From positions 2,356,001 through 2,420,000 of the forward strand of contig NZ_JBHRSH010000001.1 of assembly GCF_042643165.1 (NCBI RefSeq): DNA of 64,000 bases, given 5' to 3'. The notes beneath the pieces are model-generated. The model did no database searches. It was not told where the DNA came from and was given only the letters and a program-made list of their open reading frames with translations. Every line of letters begins with the position of its first letter. Position 1 is the first letter of the stretch. Source of the stretch: Hyphococcus aureus (GTDB lineage Bacteria; Pseudomonadota; Alphaproteobacteria; Caulobacterales; Parvularculaceae). The position numbers and the translations under genes were made by a program. This document shows, piece by piece, positions 26,581 through 34,758 of the stretch.

Positions 26581-26888
26581 GCGTAATCGGCACATTTTCG
26601 AAAAGCCCGGATGGATACGTTGGAACGATCCGAACCATGACAATCAACGTGAAAGCAAAAATCGTCGCCAACGACAAGAACGGAAATGACAAAGCACCAG
26701 ACTTTCGAATTATCGCCGGTGGCGCAGAGCTTGGCGCCGCCTGGCGTTCGAACAGCTCCGGCGAGGACAAGAAGTCGTTTCTCAGCGTTGAACTCGATGA
26801 TCCGAGCTTTGCGGCTCCCGTCCGCGCGGCATTTTTTGAAAATGTGAACGACGGGACCGGCGCTTTGGTGTGGAGTCGCAATCGATAA
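26577..26888 (+). CDS. DUF736 protein
   Basis: A 103-residue protein of the DUF736 family. The signature runs MSVIGTFSKSPDGYVGTIRT, APDFRIIAGGAELGAAWRS and SVELDDPSFAAPVRAAFFE. These small beta-rich proteins are very common on alphaproteobacterial plasmids and ICEs, usually near transfer or replication genes. Their function is not established. It is coupled to the DUF2274 gene by a 4-bp overlap. Confidence 0.9.
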   Translation: MSVIGTFSKSPDGYVGTIRTMTINVKAKIVANDKNGNDKAPDFRIIAGGAELGAAWRSNSSGEDKKSFLSVELDDPSFAAPVRAAFFENVNDGTGALVWSRNR

Positions 26889-26917
26889 ATTTTAAGTTGG
26901 TAAGGTGGCGTAGATCG

Positions 26918-27175
26918 ATGAAAACTCCAAGACGGCAGTTGCTTAATTCAGATTTGGGAGACGCCAACCGCTCGCCCCTTCCTCGGGCTCGTAAATTTCC
27001 TAAGCCGGAATTGATTCGTAGAACAATGGATGAATGGCAGCCGCACTACGCACACAGGCTGACACAGGAAGACGCCCGGGAGATCGTCGACAACGCCGTT
27101 GGCTTTTTTCGAATTCTTCGAGAATGGAAAATTGCTGAACAGAAGGCGCAAGGAGGACATTCGAAGCACAATTAG
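26918..27175 (+). CDS. Small hypothetical protein upstream of the recombinase
   Basis: An 85-residue basic, helical protein I do not recognise. I chose ATG 26918 (AAGGTGG upstream); an earlier in-frame start at 26870 would overlap DUF736. The central part, EDAREIVDNAVGFFRILREW, looks like an amphipathic helix pair. Small proteins of this size next to an ICE recombinase are sometimes recombination directionality factors. I see no helix-turn-helix here, so that is only a suggestion. Confidence 0.5.
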   Translation: MKTPRRQLLNSDLGDANRSPLPRARKFPKPELIRRTMDEWQPHYAHRLTQEDAREIVDNAVGFFRILREWKIAEQKAQGGHSKHN

Positions 27176-27212
27176 AAAATGCGCGGTCCTTCAATGAAGC
27201 GCGTTCTGTTCT

Positions 27213-27245
27213 AATTGCGGCCAACCGGTTGATTGGCCCGCAATT
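27213..27245. other. Strong hairpin upstream of the recombinase gene
   Basis: A 12-bp stem, AATTGCGGCCAA against TTGGCCCGCAATT, has one bulged C and the loop CCGGTTGA. No T-run follows (next bases TCCCC), so it is not a standard intrinsic terminator on either strand. It may be a recombinase or regulator site, or a terminator for the preceding gene. Confidence 0.4.
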
Positions 27246-27349
27246 TCCCCAAATTTGATTCGTCGAACATTTTAGGAACAAGCCATTCGCACCGAGCCCG
27301 AATGATGCTAGAGAATCTATATTTCTCGTGAAGCTGAACGGACGGACCC

Positions 27350-28924
27350 ATGGCCTCTCGAAACTGGGCAAAAACTCAATCAAAGCAGCAAACTGCGCCG
27401 CGCGCCGTAGTTTATGCACGCGTTTCCTCTAAAGAGCAGGAAAAAGAAGGGTTTTCGATTCCCGCCCAGTTGAAGCTCTTAAGCGAATACGCGGCGATAA
27501 ACGGTATCCGCGTGGCTGAAGAATTTGTCGATGTTGAAACGGCCAAGAAAAGCGGTCGCACGCATTTCGACAAAATGATGACTTATCTGCGTCGCCATCC
27601 GACTGTGCGCGTTTTGTTGGTCGAGAAAACGGACCGCCTTTATCGGAATCTGAAGGATTGGGTGACCGTCGACGATTTGGACGTCGAGATCCATTTTGTA
27701 AAAGAGGGAACGGTTCTTTCCTACGACTCGCGGTCGTCCGAAAAATTCATGCACGGCATCAAAGTTTTGATGGCCAAGAATTACATCGACAATCTTTCGG
27801 AGGAAACGCGGAAAGGAATGCTGGAAAAGGCGGAACAGGGGATTTGGCCGTCCTGCGCTCCGCTGGGCTATCACAATACCGACGGGCCGAACGGGAAGAA
27901 GATAATTGAAGTCGATCCCATTGCTGGGCCGCTCATTGCCAAAATGTTTGAATGGTATGCAACAGGCCGTTACTCACTTCGGCAGCTTGGCGTTAAAGCA
28001 CGTTCTCACGGGTTGACGTTTCGGAAGAGCGGCCAACCTGTAACCAACAGCACCATTCATAAAATTCTCCGCAATCGAATTTATACGGGCGAGTTCGATT
28101 GGAAAGGGAAGCGATATCAGGGCAGCCATGAGCCACTCGTAACCAGTGAATTGTGGGCGCGGGTCCAGGGCGTATTGGATGGAAGAAACACATCCAAGCT
28201 GCGGGGATCATCCGCGCATGACTTCGCCTTCACCGGGCTGATCACCTGCGGCCATTGCGGCTGCGCCATGGTCGGAGAGCTGAAAAAGAAAAAATACGTC
28301 TACTATCATTGCACTGGGTTTAAGGGAAAATGCGGCGAGCCCTATACGCGTGAAGAAGTGTTGGAAGAGAAATTCACTTCATTTTTGCGTAAGCTCCGAT
28401 TCGATGATGACGTTTTTGAGTGGGTCAGCCGGGCGCTGAAAGACAGCTGCGCCGACGAGAAGCGCGAGCATGCCGAGGCCATCGCTAGGCTTGAGAAAGA
28501 GCGAAATCGGCTGCAGCAGCGAATTGACGCCATGTATATCGATAAGCTCGACGGGCGGGTGTCTGAGGACTTTTATGACCGAATGCGGACCCAGTGGCGT
28601 GACGAGCAGGCGCGTTGTGCAAGGGACATCGAGCGTCACGAGTTGGCCGACGATTCCTACATGGACGAGGGTGTCGAACTGTTGAAATTGGCGAAGGACG
28701 CCCATCGCCTGTTCGAAAAACAGTCGGCAAAAGAGAAGTCGAGGATGTTGAATTTCTTACTTTCGAACTGCACTTGGGCGCATGGAGAATTGAACGCAGA
28801 ATTCAAGCAACCATTTGATTCTCTTGCAGAAATGGCAATGATTGCGGCGCAAGCCTCGTCATCGAAAATGGGCGATTCGGCTCGTTTTGAGAAATGGCTC
28901 CCCGAACTGGACTCGAACCAGTGA
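27350..28924 (+). CDS. Large serine recombinase (ICE integrase)
   Basis: A 524-residue large serine recombinase. The resolvase domain spans residues 18-165: VVYARVSS with catalytic S26, then Q/R-rich active-site segments such as VLLVEKTDRLYRN. The recombinase domain follows (to about 290), then the zinc ribbon CGHCGCAMVG with a second Cys pair in YHCTGFKGKC, and a coiled-coil near 365-430. It should integrate and excise the element by strand exchange through a Ser-DNA link. The last nine codons before the stop (WLPELDSNQ) are formed by the tRNA-Asn 3' end read on the opposite strand, so the gene end and attachment site coincide. That tRNA overlap marks this as the element's integrase at its right boundary. 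Confidence 0.93.
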   Translation: MASRNWAKTQSKQQTAPRAVVYARVSSKEQEKEGFSIPAQLKLLSEYAAINGIRVAEEFVDVETAKKSGRTHFDKMMTYLRRHPTVRVLLVEKTDRLYRNLKDWVTVDDLDVEIHFVKEGTVLSYDSRSSEKFMHGIKVLMAKNYIDNLSEETRKGMLEKAEQGIWPSCAPLGYHNTDGPNGKKIIEVDPIAGPLIAKMFEWYATGRYSLRQLGVKARSHGLTFRKSGQPVTNSTIHKILRNRIYTGEFDWKGKRYQGSHEPLVTSELWARVQGVLDGRNTSKLRGSSAHDFAFTGLITCGHCGCAMVGELKKKKYVYYHCTGFKGKCGEPYTREEVLEEKFTSFLRKLRFDDDVFEWVSRALKDSCADEKREHAEAIARLEKERNRLQQRIDAMYIDKLDGRVSEDFYDRMRTQWRDEQARCARDIERHELADDSYMDEGVELLKLAKDAHRLFEKQSAKEKSRMLNFLLSNCTWAHGELNAEFKQPFDSLAEMAMIAAQASSSKMGDSARFEKWLPELDSNQ

Positions 28925-28970
28925 CCCGCTGATTAACAGTCAGCTGCTCTACCAACTGAGCTATCGGGGA
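28895..28970 (-). tRNA. tRNA-Asn(GTT), probable ICE attachment site
   Basis: A 76-nt tRNA with encoded CCA. The acceptor stem is TCCCCGA/TCGGGGA with discriminator G, and D-, anticodon and T-arms are intact. The anticodon loop CTGTTAA gives anticodon GTT. Its 3' end (28895-28924) overlaps the recombinase 3' end on the other strand. The ICE lies on the 3' side, the classical arrangement for integration into a tRNA gene, and the tRNA itself remains complete. A duplicate of the 3' end at the other junction would be expected beyond the left edge of the window. Confidence 0.96.
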
Positions 28971-29136
28971 ACGCCCTTGGAAGGCGGGCTATAGCAAAGG
29001 CCCATTCTCGAATCTACACCCATTTGCTTAACGAAGGGCATTTTTTTGAGGCGCAGGCCCATGTTGGCGTTAACCTTCGCGGTGCAGCGCGATGAGCGCG
29101 CTTTCCATCGGGCCGGGGCGGGCTTATCTTTACCCG

Positions 29137-30537
29137 ATGCCGCAAAATCCCATTCTCGCATATGGCCGCTGGATCGCTGAGACGCCGCCTGCATGGCCGG
29201 AAGAAGCCGTGGAATCCGCCCGCCGGGCTTTTATCGACTTGATTGCTGTCTCGATCCCCGGCGCCGCAGAACCGGTCACGCGCCGCGTCTTTGAAACGGC
29301 CGCGCCCTGGGGCGCCGGGCCTTCCACCGCTATCGGCCTCGGCGCGTCCTTGGCCCCACCCTGGGCGGCGCTGGTGAACGGGGCCGCCGCGCATGCGCTC
29401 GATTTCGACGATAATTTTGACCCCGCCAAAGCCCACGCCAGCGCTGTCCTGGTCCCCGCGATTCTCGCGCTTGGCGAAGGCGAGGGCGCCTCGGGATGTG
29501 ATTGCCTTGACGCCTATATTGCCGGTCTTCAGATTCTGGGCCGGGTCGGGCAGGGCGTGAACCCCGTTCATCGCAACCGGGGCTGGCATGCGACGGCCAC
29601 TATCGGCGCGGTTGGCGCCGCTGCCGCCTGCGCGCGCCTTCTCAAGCTTGACACCGACAAAGCCGCAAACGCCATCTCTATGGCGACCAGCATGGCGGGC
29701 GGGTTCATGTCGCAATTCGGCACCATGACCAAACCGCTCCACGCCGGTCTCGCAGCCAAGGCGGGAGTGATGGCCGCGAGCTTTGCACGCGCCGGCATTG
29801 ATGCAGGCCGCGACACGCTTGACGGACCAAACGCCATGAACCGTCTGATGGTGGGGCCGGATTATGAACAGCTCCGCGACAATCTCACCCATGTGGAGCA
29901 CGGTCAGAATTTGCGCTTCGGAACCGACAATATCGGCGAGCCTCTGCTCATTCTCTCCAGCGGCCTCAAAGTGAAACGCTTTCCAAATTGCGGCAGCGCT
30001 CATCGCGCGATGGACGGCGTTCTGGAATTACAGGGAGCGCACGGCTTTACGTCTGATCAGGTAGAGGCTGTCCACGTTTTTGCGCCGGTGACGCATCTGA
30101 ACAATCTGATGCATGTGAACCCGCAAGACGGGCTCCAGGCGAAATTCTCCCTTGAATATGGCGTCGCTGTCGCCCTTGTGACCGGCAATGCAACACTCAC
30201 CGATTTTACGGACGAGGCTGTGCGCAGGCCCGCAATTCGCGATCTTTTCGGCCGCATTCACCGCCGCCCGGTGGACAAGGCGGAGGGCGAATTCGCCACC
30301 GAAGTCGAGATTACGCTCAAGCACGGCCAGGTGCTGAAAACCGCCGTGCCAATGCCTGTCGGAAGCCTTGCCGCGCCATTTACACTGGAGCAATACTGGG
30401 CGAAGCTTGATGGCTGCGCCGCTGGCCTGATTTCCCGGCAAGCGCTTGAAAAGCTTCGCGCGTCCCTTGCCGATCTGTCCGAATTGTCGTCTCTATCGCC
30501 GGTAACAGAGCCGATTAAAGGCCCTTTCCTGTCTTGA
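29137..30537 (+). CDS. MmgE/PrpD family protein
   Basis: A 466-residue protein of the MmgE/PrpD (2-methylcitrate dehydratase-like) superfamily. Family segments are RRAFIDLIAVSIPGA, NGAAAHALDFDDNFD (the DxDD region), HRNRGWHATATIGAVGAAAA and KRFPNCGSAHRAMDGVLEL. Members dehydrate 2-methylcitrate or related hydroxy acids, but many have other or unknown substrates, and no methylcitrate-cycle genes are nearby. ATG 29137 fits the family start better than ATG 29092, which adds 15 unlike residues. It is the first chromosomal gene past the ICE boundary and lies 25 bp upstream of the nucleotidyltransferase gene. Confidence 0.85.
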   Translation: MPQNPILAYGRWIAETPPAWPEEAVESARRAFIDLIAVSIPGAAEPVTRRVFETAAPWGAGPSTAIGLGASLAPPWAALVNGAAAHALDFDDNFDPAKAHASAVLVPAILALGEGEGASGCDCLDAYIAGLQILGRVGQGVNPVHRNRGWHATATIGAVGAAAACARLLKLDTDKAANAISMATSMAGGFMSQFGTMTKPLHAGLAAKAGVMAASFARAGIDAGRDTLDGPNAMNRLMVGPDYEQLRDNLTHVEHGQNLRFGTDNIGEPLLILSSGLKVKRFPNCGSAHRAMDGVLELQGAHGFTSDQVEAVHVFAPVTHLNNLMHVNPQDGLQAKFSLEYGVAVALVTGNATLTDFTDEAVRRPAIRDLFGRIHRRPVDKAEGEFATEVEITLKHGQVLKTAVPMPVGSLAAPFTLEQYWAKLDGCAAGLISRQALEKLRASLADLSELSSLSPVTEPIKGPFLS

Positions 30538-30562
30538 AGAAGTTGAAAAGGGGGAGAAGTTC

Positions 30563-31360
30563 ATGACGGAGCCGCGCTGCACAGCGCTCGTCCTTGCCGC
30601 GAGCCGCGGCAGTCTTGACCCGCTGGCGCAGGCTGGCGGTGTTTCCCATAAATGTTTTATCGATATCGCCGGACAGCCGATGCTCCGCCGTGTGGTCGGC
30701 GCCGTGCTGGAGTCCGGCCGCGCAAAGCGCACCATCGTTCTGATCGAACAGGAAAGCATTGAGGAAGCGAAAGCGATCCTCGCCGGTCTTCCGGGGGCCG
30801 AGCATATCACCTACATGCCGAGCCAGGATAATATTGGCTCCAGCGTTGCGGCGGTCGCAGCGCCGGATATGCTCCCGCTCGTTATCACCACCGGCGATAA
30901 TGCGTTGCACACAGGAGAGATGTTCGGTTTCTTTTGCGACGCGCTTGACGGTCTGACAGATGATGTTGCTGTCGGCCTGACGCCGGCGACGTACGTTCTT
31001 GAAAAATATCCGGACGGGAACCGCGCCTTTCACCGCTTCCGCGACGGCGCTTATTCTTCGTGCAATCTCTATGCGATTCTGACGCCGCACGGGATTGAAG
31101 GGGCGCAGGTGTTTAAATCCGGCGGTCAGTTCGGCAAAAAGCCGCGCCGGCTGATCGGCGCTTTCGGGCTTTTCGCGTTTCTTCTCTACCGGAGCCGCCT
31201 GTTCACGCTACGCACAGTGTTACAGACGCTCTCGCGCGGCATCGGCGTGCGCACAGCGCCAGTGCTGATGCCATACGCAGAAGGGCCGATTGATGTGGAT
31301 CGCCCTGTCGACTGGGAGCTTTCCAATCGCATCATCGCGGCCAGGGAAGCCGCCGGCTGA
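30563..31360 (+). CDS. NTP-transferase (MobA/GlmU-like nucleotidyltransferase)
   Basis: A 265-residue nucleotidyltransferase-fold protein. ALVLAASRGSLDPLAQAGGVSHKCFIDIAGQPML is a variant of the LAAGxGTRM...K loop with a several-residue insertion, followed by ITTGDNAL as the metal/sugar-binding acidic site. It probably transfers a nucleotide to a sugar, cofactor or alcohol phosphate. A GGGGGAG Shine-Dalgarno sequence lies 6 nt before the ATG. It is likely co-transcribed with the MmgE/PrpD gene. The substrate is unknown. Confidence 0.72.
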   Translation: MTEPRCTALVLAASRGSLDPLAQAGGVSHKCFIDIAGQPMLRRVVGAVLESGRAKRTIVLIEQESIEEAKAILAGLPGAEHITYMPSQDNIGSSVAAVAAPDMLPLVITTGDNALHTGEMFGFFCDALDGLTDDVAVGLTPATYVLEKYPDGNRAFHRFRDGAYSSCNLYAILTPHGIEGAQVFKSGGQFGKKPRRLIGAFGLFAFLLYRSRLFTLRTVLQTLSRGIGVRTAPVLMPYAEGPIDVDRPVDWELSNRIIAAREAAG

Positions 31361-31400
31361 GGCAAACCGCCGGCCACAATAAACAGCATACAAACAGAGA

Positions 31401-31427
31401 CGGCCGCGCTTGGGGGAAGCGCGGCCG
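31401..31427. repeat. GC-rich inverted repeat
   Basis: A perfect 11-bp stem (CGGCCGCGCTT against AAGCGCGGCCG) with a GGGGG loop, downstream of the nucleotidyltransferase. It lacks a T-run, so it is at best an auxiliary terminator ahead of the stronger hairpin at 31515. Confidence 0.45.
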
Positions 31428-31514
31428 GTACTCACTGTCGTGGGGTATGGTGGGGTATCTTCTCGGGAGAAGACACTATTAACGTCTCATCAAGTTCTTA
31501 ACATATGGTTAACA

Positions 31515-31549
31515 GGAAACGGGGCCGAAAGGCCCCGTTTCCGTGTGTT
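31515..31549. terminator. Bidirectional intrinsic terminator
   Basis: A perfect 12-bp stem (GGAAACGGGGCC against GGCCCCGTTTCC) with a GAAA tetraloop and a T-rich right flank. It lies between the convergent nucleotidyltransferase and RND permease genes and could end both transcripts. Confidence 0.8.
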
Positions 31550-31567
31550 TCTCGAAGATAGCCGCGC

Positions 31568-34500
31568 CTATTCGGCCGGATCCCAGAGGGGATTCCGGCG
31601 GCCGCTAAGGCCCGGCACATGACCTTCATGTGATTCGCCGTAATCTGACTGTTCCGATGCGCCGTGGCCCACAGGTGGCTGCTTTTCGCCGCTCCATGCC
31701 CAGCGATAAAAGCGCGAGATGTCAGCGCCGACAGCGTACATCGCCGGAACGAAAAGCAAGGTCACGAAGGTCGCGAAGAAGACCCCGAAGGCGAGAGAGA
31801 CGACCGTCGGCATCAGGAACTGCGCCGAGGTTGAACGCTCGAACATGATCGGCAACAGGCCTACGAAAGTGGTGAGCGAGGTCAGCAGGATCGGACGGAA
31901 ACGTCCGACGCCCGCCTTGACGAGAGCGGAGATCGCGCCTTCGCCTTCATCGCGCAGCCGGTTCACATAGTCGATCAGAACAAGGTTGTCGTTGACGACA
32001 ACGCCGGCCGCAGCCGCGATCCCAAAGAACGAGAAAAGCGCGAAGTCGAGACCAAAGAGAAAGTGACCGAAGGCCGCGCCCATAAAGCCGAAAGGAATCG
32101 CCGACATGACCAGCAGCGGCTGGAAGTACGAACCGAAGGCGATCGCCAGCAGCATATACATGGCGAAGAACGCGAACCCCTGAAGCCCCGCCCATTCTTT
32201 GATGAAATCGGCCTGATCTTCAGCGTCGCCGCGCTGGGCGAGTTCGACATTCGGGTGACGCTGCTTGAATTGGGGCACGAATTCATCGCGATAGATTTTC
32301 ATCACGGCTTCGCGGTCAACGCCTTCGCGCAGCTCGCCGGTAATCCGCGCCGAACGCTGGCGATCACGGCGGTCAATACGCTTAAAGCTGGGCGCGAACT
32401 GAGCGTCGGCGACGACGGTTAGCGGCACCTCGCGTCCGTCCGGGGTGCGAATGCGCATGGATTCGATGGTGGTCAACGATTCCCGGTCAGATTTGGGATA
32501 ACGCACCATGACGCGCACATCCTGTCCGCCGCGGGGCAGGCGCTGCACCTCTTCGCCATAGAATGCCTGACGGATCTGACGGGAGACTTCCGCGAGCGTC
32601 AGACCGAAACGCTCTGCGCCGGGTTTCAGCTCGACCTGAAGCTCAGGCGTCGCCGACTGCAGATTGTTGCGGACGTCATATGTCCCGGGCAGGGTGCGCA
32701 GGAAGTTCTGCAAATCAAGAACACCCAGACGCAACTCTTCAAGGCTGTCGGATTCAATCCCGAAGGTGAGATCGGGGCCGTTGTCATTCAGCGTATAGCT
32801 GATGGTGATTTCCTCGGCGTCCGGAATGTCTCCAAGCTCTTCCCGGAAAAGCTCGGCGATTTCCTTGGTGGATTGCTTGCGCTCATCCGCAGGAAGGATC
32901 GTGACATAGGCGGAAATATCGTCTTCATCGGCGCCGATATAAACGGATTTGACGAATTGCCTCTCCGGCGTATCGAGATCTTTCTTCAGCTTGTCTGCGG
33001 CGAGTTCAATTTCTTCAAAAATTTGCTCTGACCGCGCCCAGGGAGAACCCTCCGGCATGCGCACGGTGAGCGACATGAAGGTGCCTTGCACTTCAGGCTG
33101 GAATTTGAAGGCGACCCAGCCTTGCGCGAGCAGCGCAGCGGAAATCATGAAGGCGCCGATAAAAAACGCGACGGTGAAATAGCGGAACCGAAGCGCGGTC
33201 TTGACCGCCGGCCGGTACACATTGTCCGCGAAGCCCATCAGGCCTTCCGCGAAGACTTTCTGCAGCCGGTAGTAAACGCCGTCCTTGTTCTGCTTTTTCA
33301 TATGCGCGAGGTGCGACGGCAGAATGAGGAAGGATTCGATCAGTGAGAACAGAAGCGCGAAAATGATCGTGTAGCTGATATGTTTCGTGAACTGCGCCGT
33401 GCCGCCTGAAAGAAACAGCCAGGGCATGAAGGTGATCATCGTCGTGAGGACGGCGAACAAAACCGGTTTCGCCACGAGCTGCGTGGAAATCGTTGCGGCG
33501 TCTACGCCTTTGCCGCCCGCTTCGACTTCATTGTGGATGGCCTCGCCGACAATGATCGCGTCATCGACGACAACCCCGATCACAAGCAGGAACGCAAACA
33601 GCGACAGCATGTTCAGCGACACGCCGACGGCGGGTAGGAAGATGAAGGCGCCGAAGAAGGACACTGCGATCCCCACCGTCACCCAGATGGCGACCGACGG
33701 GCGCAGGAATAGGAGCAGCACGATCATAACGAGCACAAGGCCGATGCCTGCGTTCGAGGCGATCAGATTGACACGCTCAAAATAGAGATCGGCGAAGTCG
33801 AACCAGATATAAAGTTCGGTCTTGCCTTCATATTCCTTGTTCTTTTCCTCAAGCCATTCATCGACGGCCTTGGACAGAGTGACGATGTTAAGCGTATCGG
33901 GCGCCTGTACGGCGAGATTGACCGCCGGATGACCGTTCACCTGACGGATGGATTTTGAATCCTCGAATCCGTCGACGACATTTGCGATGTCTGCGATGCG
34001 GATGGTCGATCCGTCGGCGAATTGGCGCACAACGATCCGTTCGAACTCTTCTTCTGTGTCGGCGAGGTTGCGAGTGGCGAGCTGGATGTTGCCCGTGTCG
34101 GTGCGCACCTGTCCGCCGGAAAGGTTGAGCGAGGAGCCGCGAATGGCCTGGGCGACATCGTCGAAGGTGAGGCCGTAACGGCGCAAGGCTTCTTCCGAAA
34201 CCTCGATCGAGACTTCCTCGTTACGCACGCCCCAGGTCTCCACAAGCGGCGATCCGTTCGGGATTTGCGCGAGTTCGTCGCGTAATTCGCGGCCCAGCCG
34301 GTTCAGCTCGCGCGGTTCAAGGTCGCCGTAAATCGCGATGAACTGGGTCGGGTTCTGGTTGCGCCATTGCCGGATGATGGGCGGGAAGGCGTCTTGCGGC
34401 AGGGTTGAGATGCCATCGACTCGGTTTTTGATCTCATTGAGAAAGAACGTGGCGTCTACGGTGTCGAGGCCTTCAACATTGACTGACGCGACGCCTTCGC

Positions 34501-34756
34501 GCGCGGTCGAGCTGATATGTTCAACGCCGTCAATGTCGGAGATCGACTCCTCAATGCGCAGGATGATCTGTTCTTCCACTTCCTGCGGTGAGGCGCCGGG
34601 CCAGGCGACGGAAATTGTCGCGCCGTTAAACGACGCGGAGGGAAAGACTTCGCGCTCCATCCTGGTGAAGGCGATGATGCCGGCGATGACGCAGGCGATC
34701 ATCAGCAGGTTTGCAGCAACTGAGTTTCGCGCCCACCATGCAATAAGTCCGTTCAC
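31568..34756 (-). CDS. RND efflux transporter permease (HAE1/AcrB type)
   Basis: A 1062-residue inner-membrane proton-driven efflux pump. It has the N-terminal helix (NSVAANLLMIACVIAGIIAF), two large periplasmic loops, and 12 membrane helices in two halves. VVVDDAIIVGEAI in TM4 and GVVVNDNLVLIDYVNRLRDEGE in the second half carry the conserved acidic and Gly-rich motifs. The length matches AcrB/MexB relatives. It lies 2 bp after the adaptor gene and is the last gene of the outer-membrane factor-adaptor-permease operon. The substrate cannot be deduced, and no local regulator gene is present. Confidence 0.95.
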   Translation of the reverse strand: MNGLIAWWARNSVAANLLMIACVIAGIIAFTRMEREVFPSASFNGATISVAWPGASPQEVEEQIILRIEESISDIDGVEHISSTAREGVASVNVEGLDTVDATFFLNEIKNRVDGISTLPQDAFPPIIRQWRNQNPTQFIAIYGDLEPRELNRLGRELRDELAQIPNGSPLVETWGVRNEEVSIEVSEEALRRYGLTFDDVAQAIRGSSLNLSGGQVRTDTGNIQLATRNLADTEEEFERIVVRQFADGSTIRIADIANVVDGFEDSKSIRQVNGHPAVNLAVQAPDTLNIVTLSKAVDEWLEEKNKEYEGKTELYIWFDFADLYFERVNLIASNAGIGLVLVMIVLLLFLRPSVAIWVTVGIAVSFFGAFIFLPAVGVSLNMLSLFAFLLVIGVVVDDAIIVGEAIHNEVEAGGKGVDAATISTQLVAKPVLFAVLTTMITFMPWLFLSGGTAQFTKHISYTIIFALLFSLIESFLILPSHLAHMKKQNKDGVYYRLQKVFAEGLMGFADNVYRPAVKTALRFRYFTVAFFIGAFMISAALLAQGWVAFKFQPEVQGTFMSLTVRMPEGSPWARSEQIFEEIELAADKLKKDLDTPERQFVKSVYIGADEDDISAYVTILPADERKQSTKEIAELFREELGDIPDAEEITISYTLNDNGPDLTFGIESDSLEELRLGVLDLQNFLRTLPGTYDVRNNLQSATPELQVELKPGAERFGLTLAEVSRQIRQAFYGEEVQRLPRGGQDVRVMVRYPKSDRESLTTIESMRIRTPDGREVPLTVVADAQFAPSFKRIDRRDRQRSARITGELREGVDREAVMKIYRDEFVPQFKQRHPNVELAQRGDAEDQADFIKEWAGLQGFAFFAMYMLLAIAFGSYFQPLLVMSAIPFGFMGAAFGHFLFGLDFALFSFFGIAAAAGVVVNDNLVLIDYVNRLRDEGEGAISALVKAGVGRFRPILLTSLTTFVGLLPIMFERSTSAQFLMPTVVSLAFGVFFATFVTLLFVPAMYAVGADISRFYRWAWSGEKQPPVGHGASEQSDYGESHEGHVPGLSGRRNPLWDPAE

Positions 34757-34758
34757 GT

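Noticed and set aside
28895..28924. Recombinase C-terminus as a conserved protein motif (PELDSNQ)
   Set aside because: This peptide is simply the tRNA-Asn 3' end translated, so it says nothing about protein function.
31401..31427. Hairpin as the main terminator of the nucleotidyltransferase
   Set aside because: It has no T-run; the hairpin at 31515 is the better terminator.
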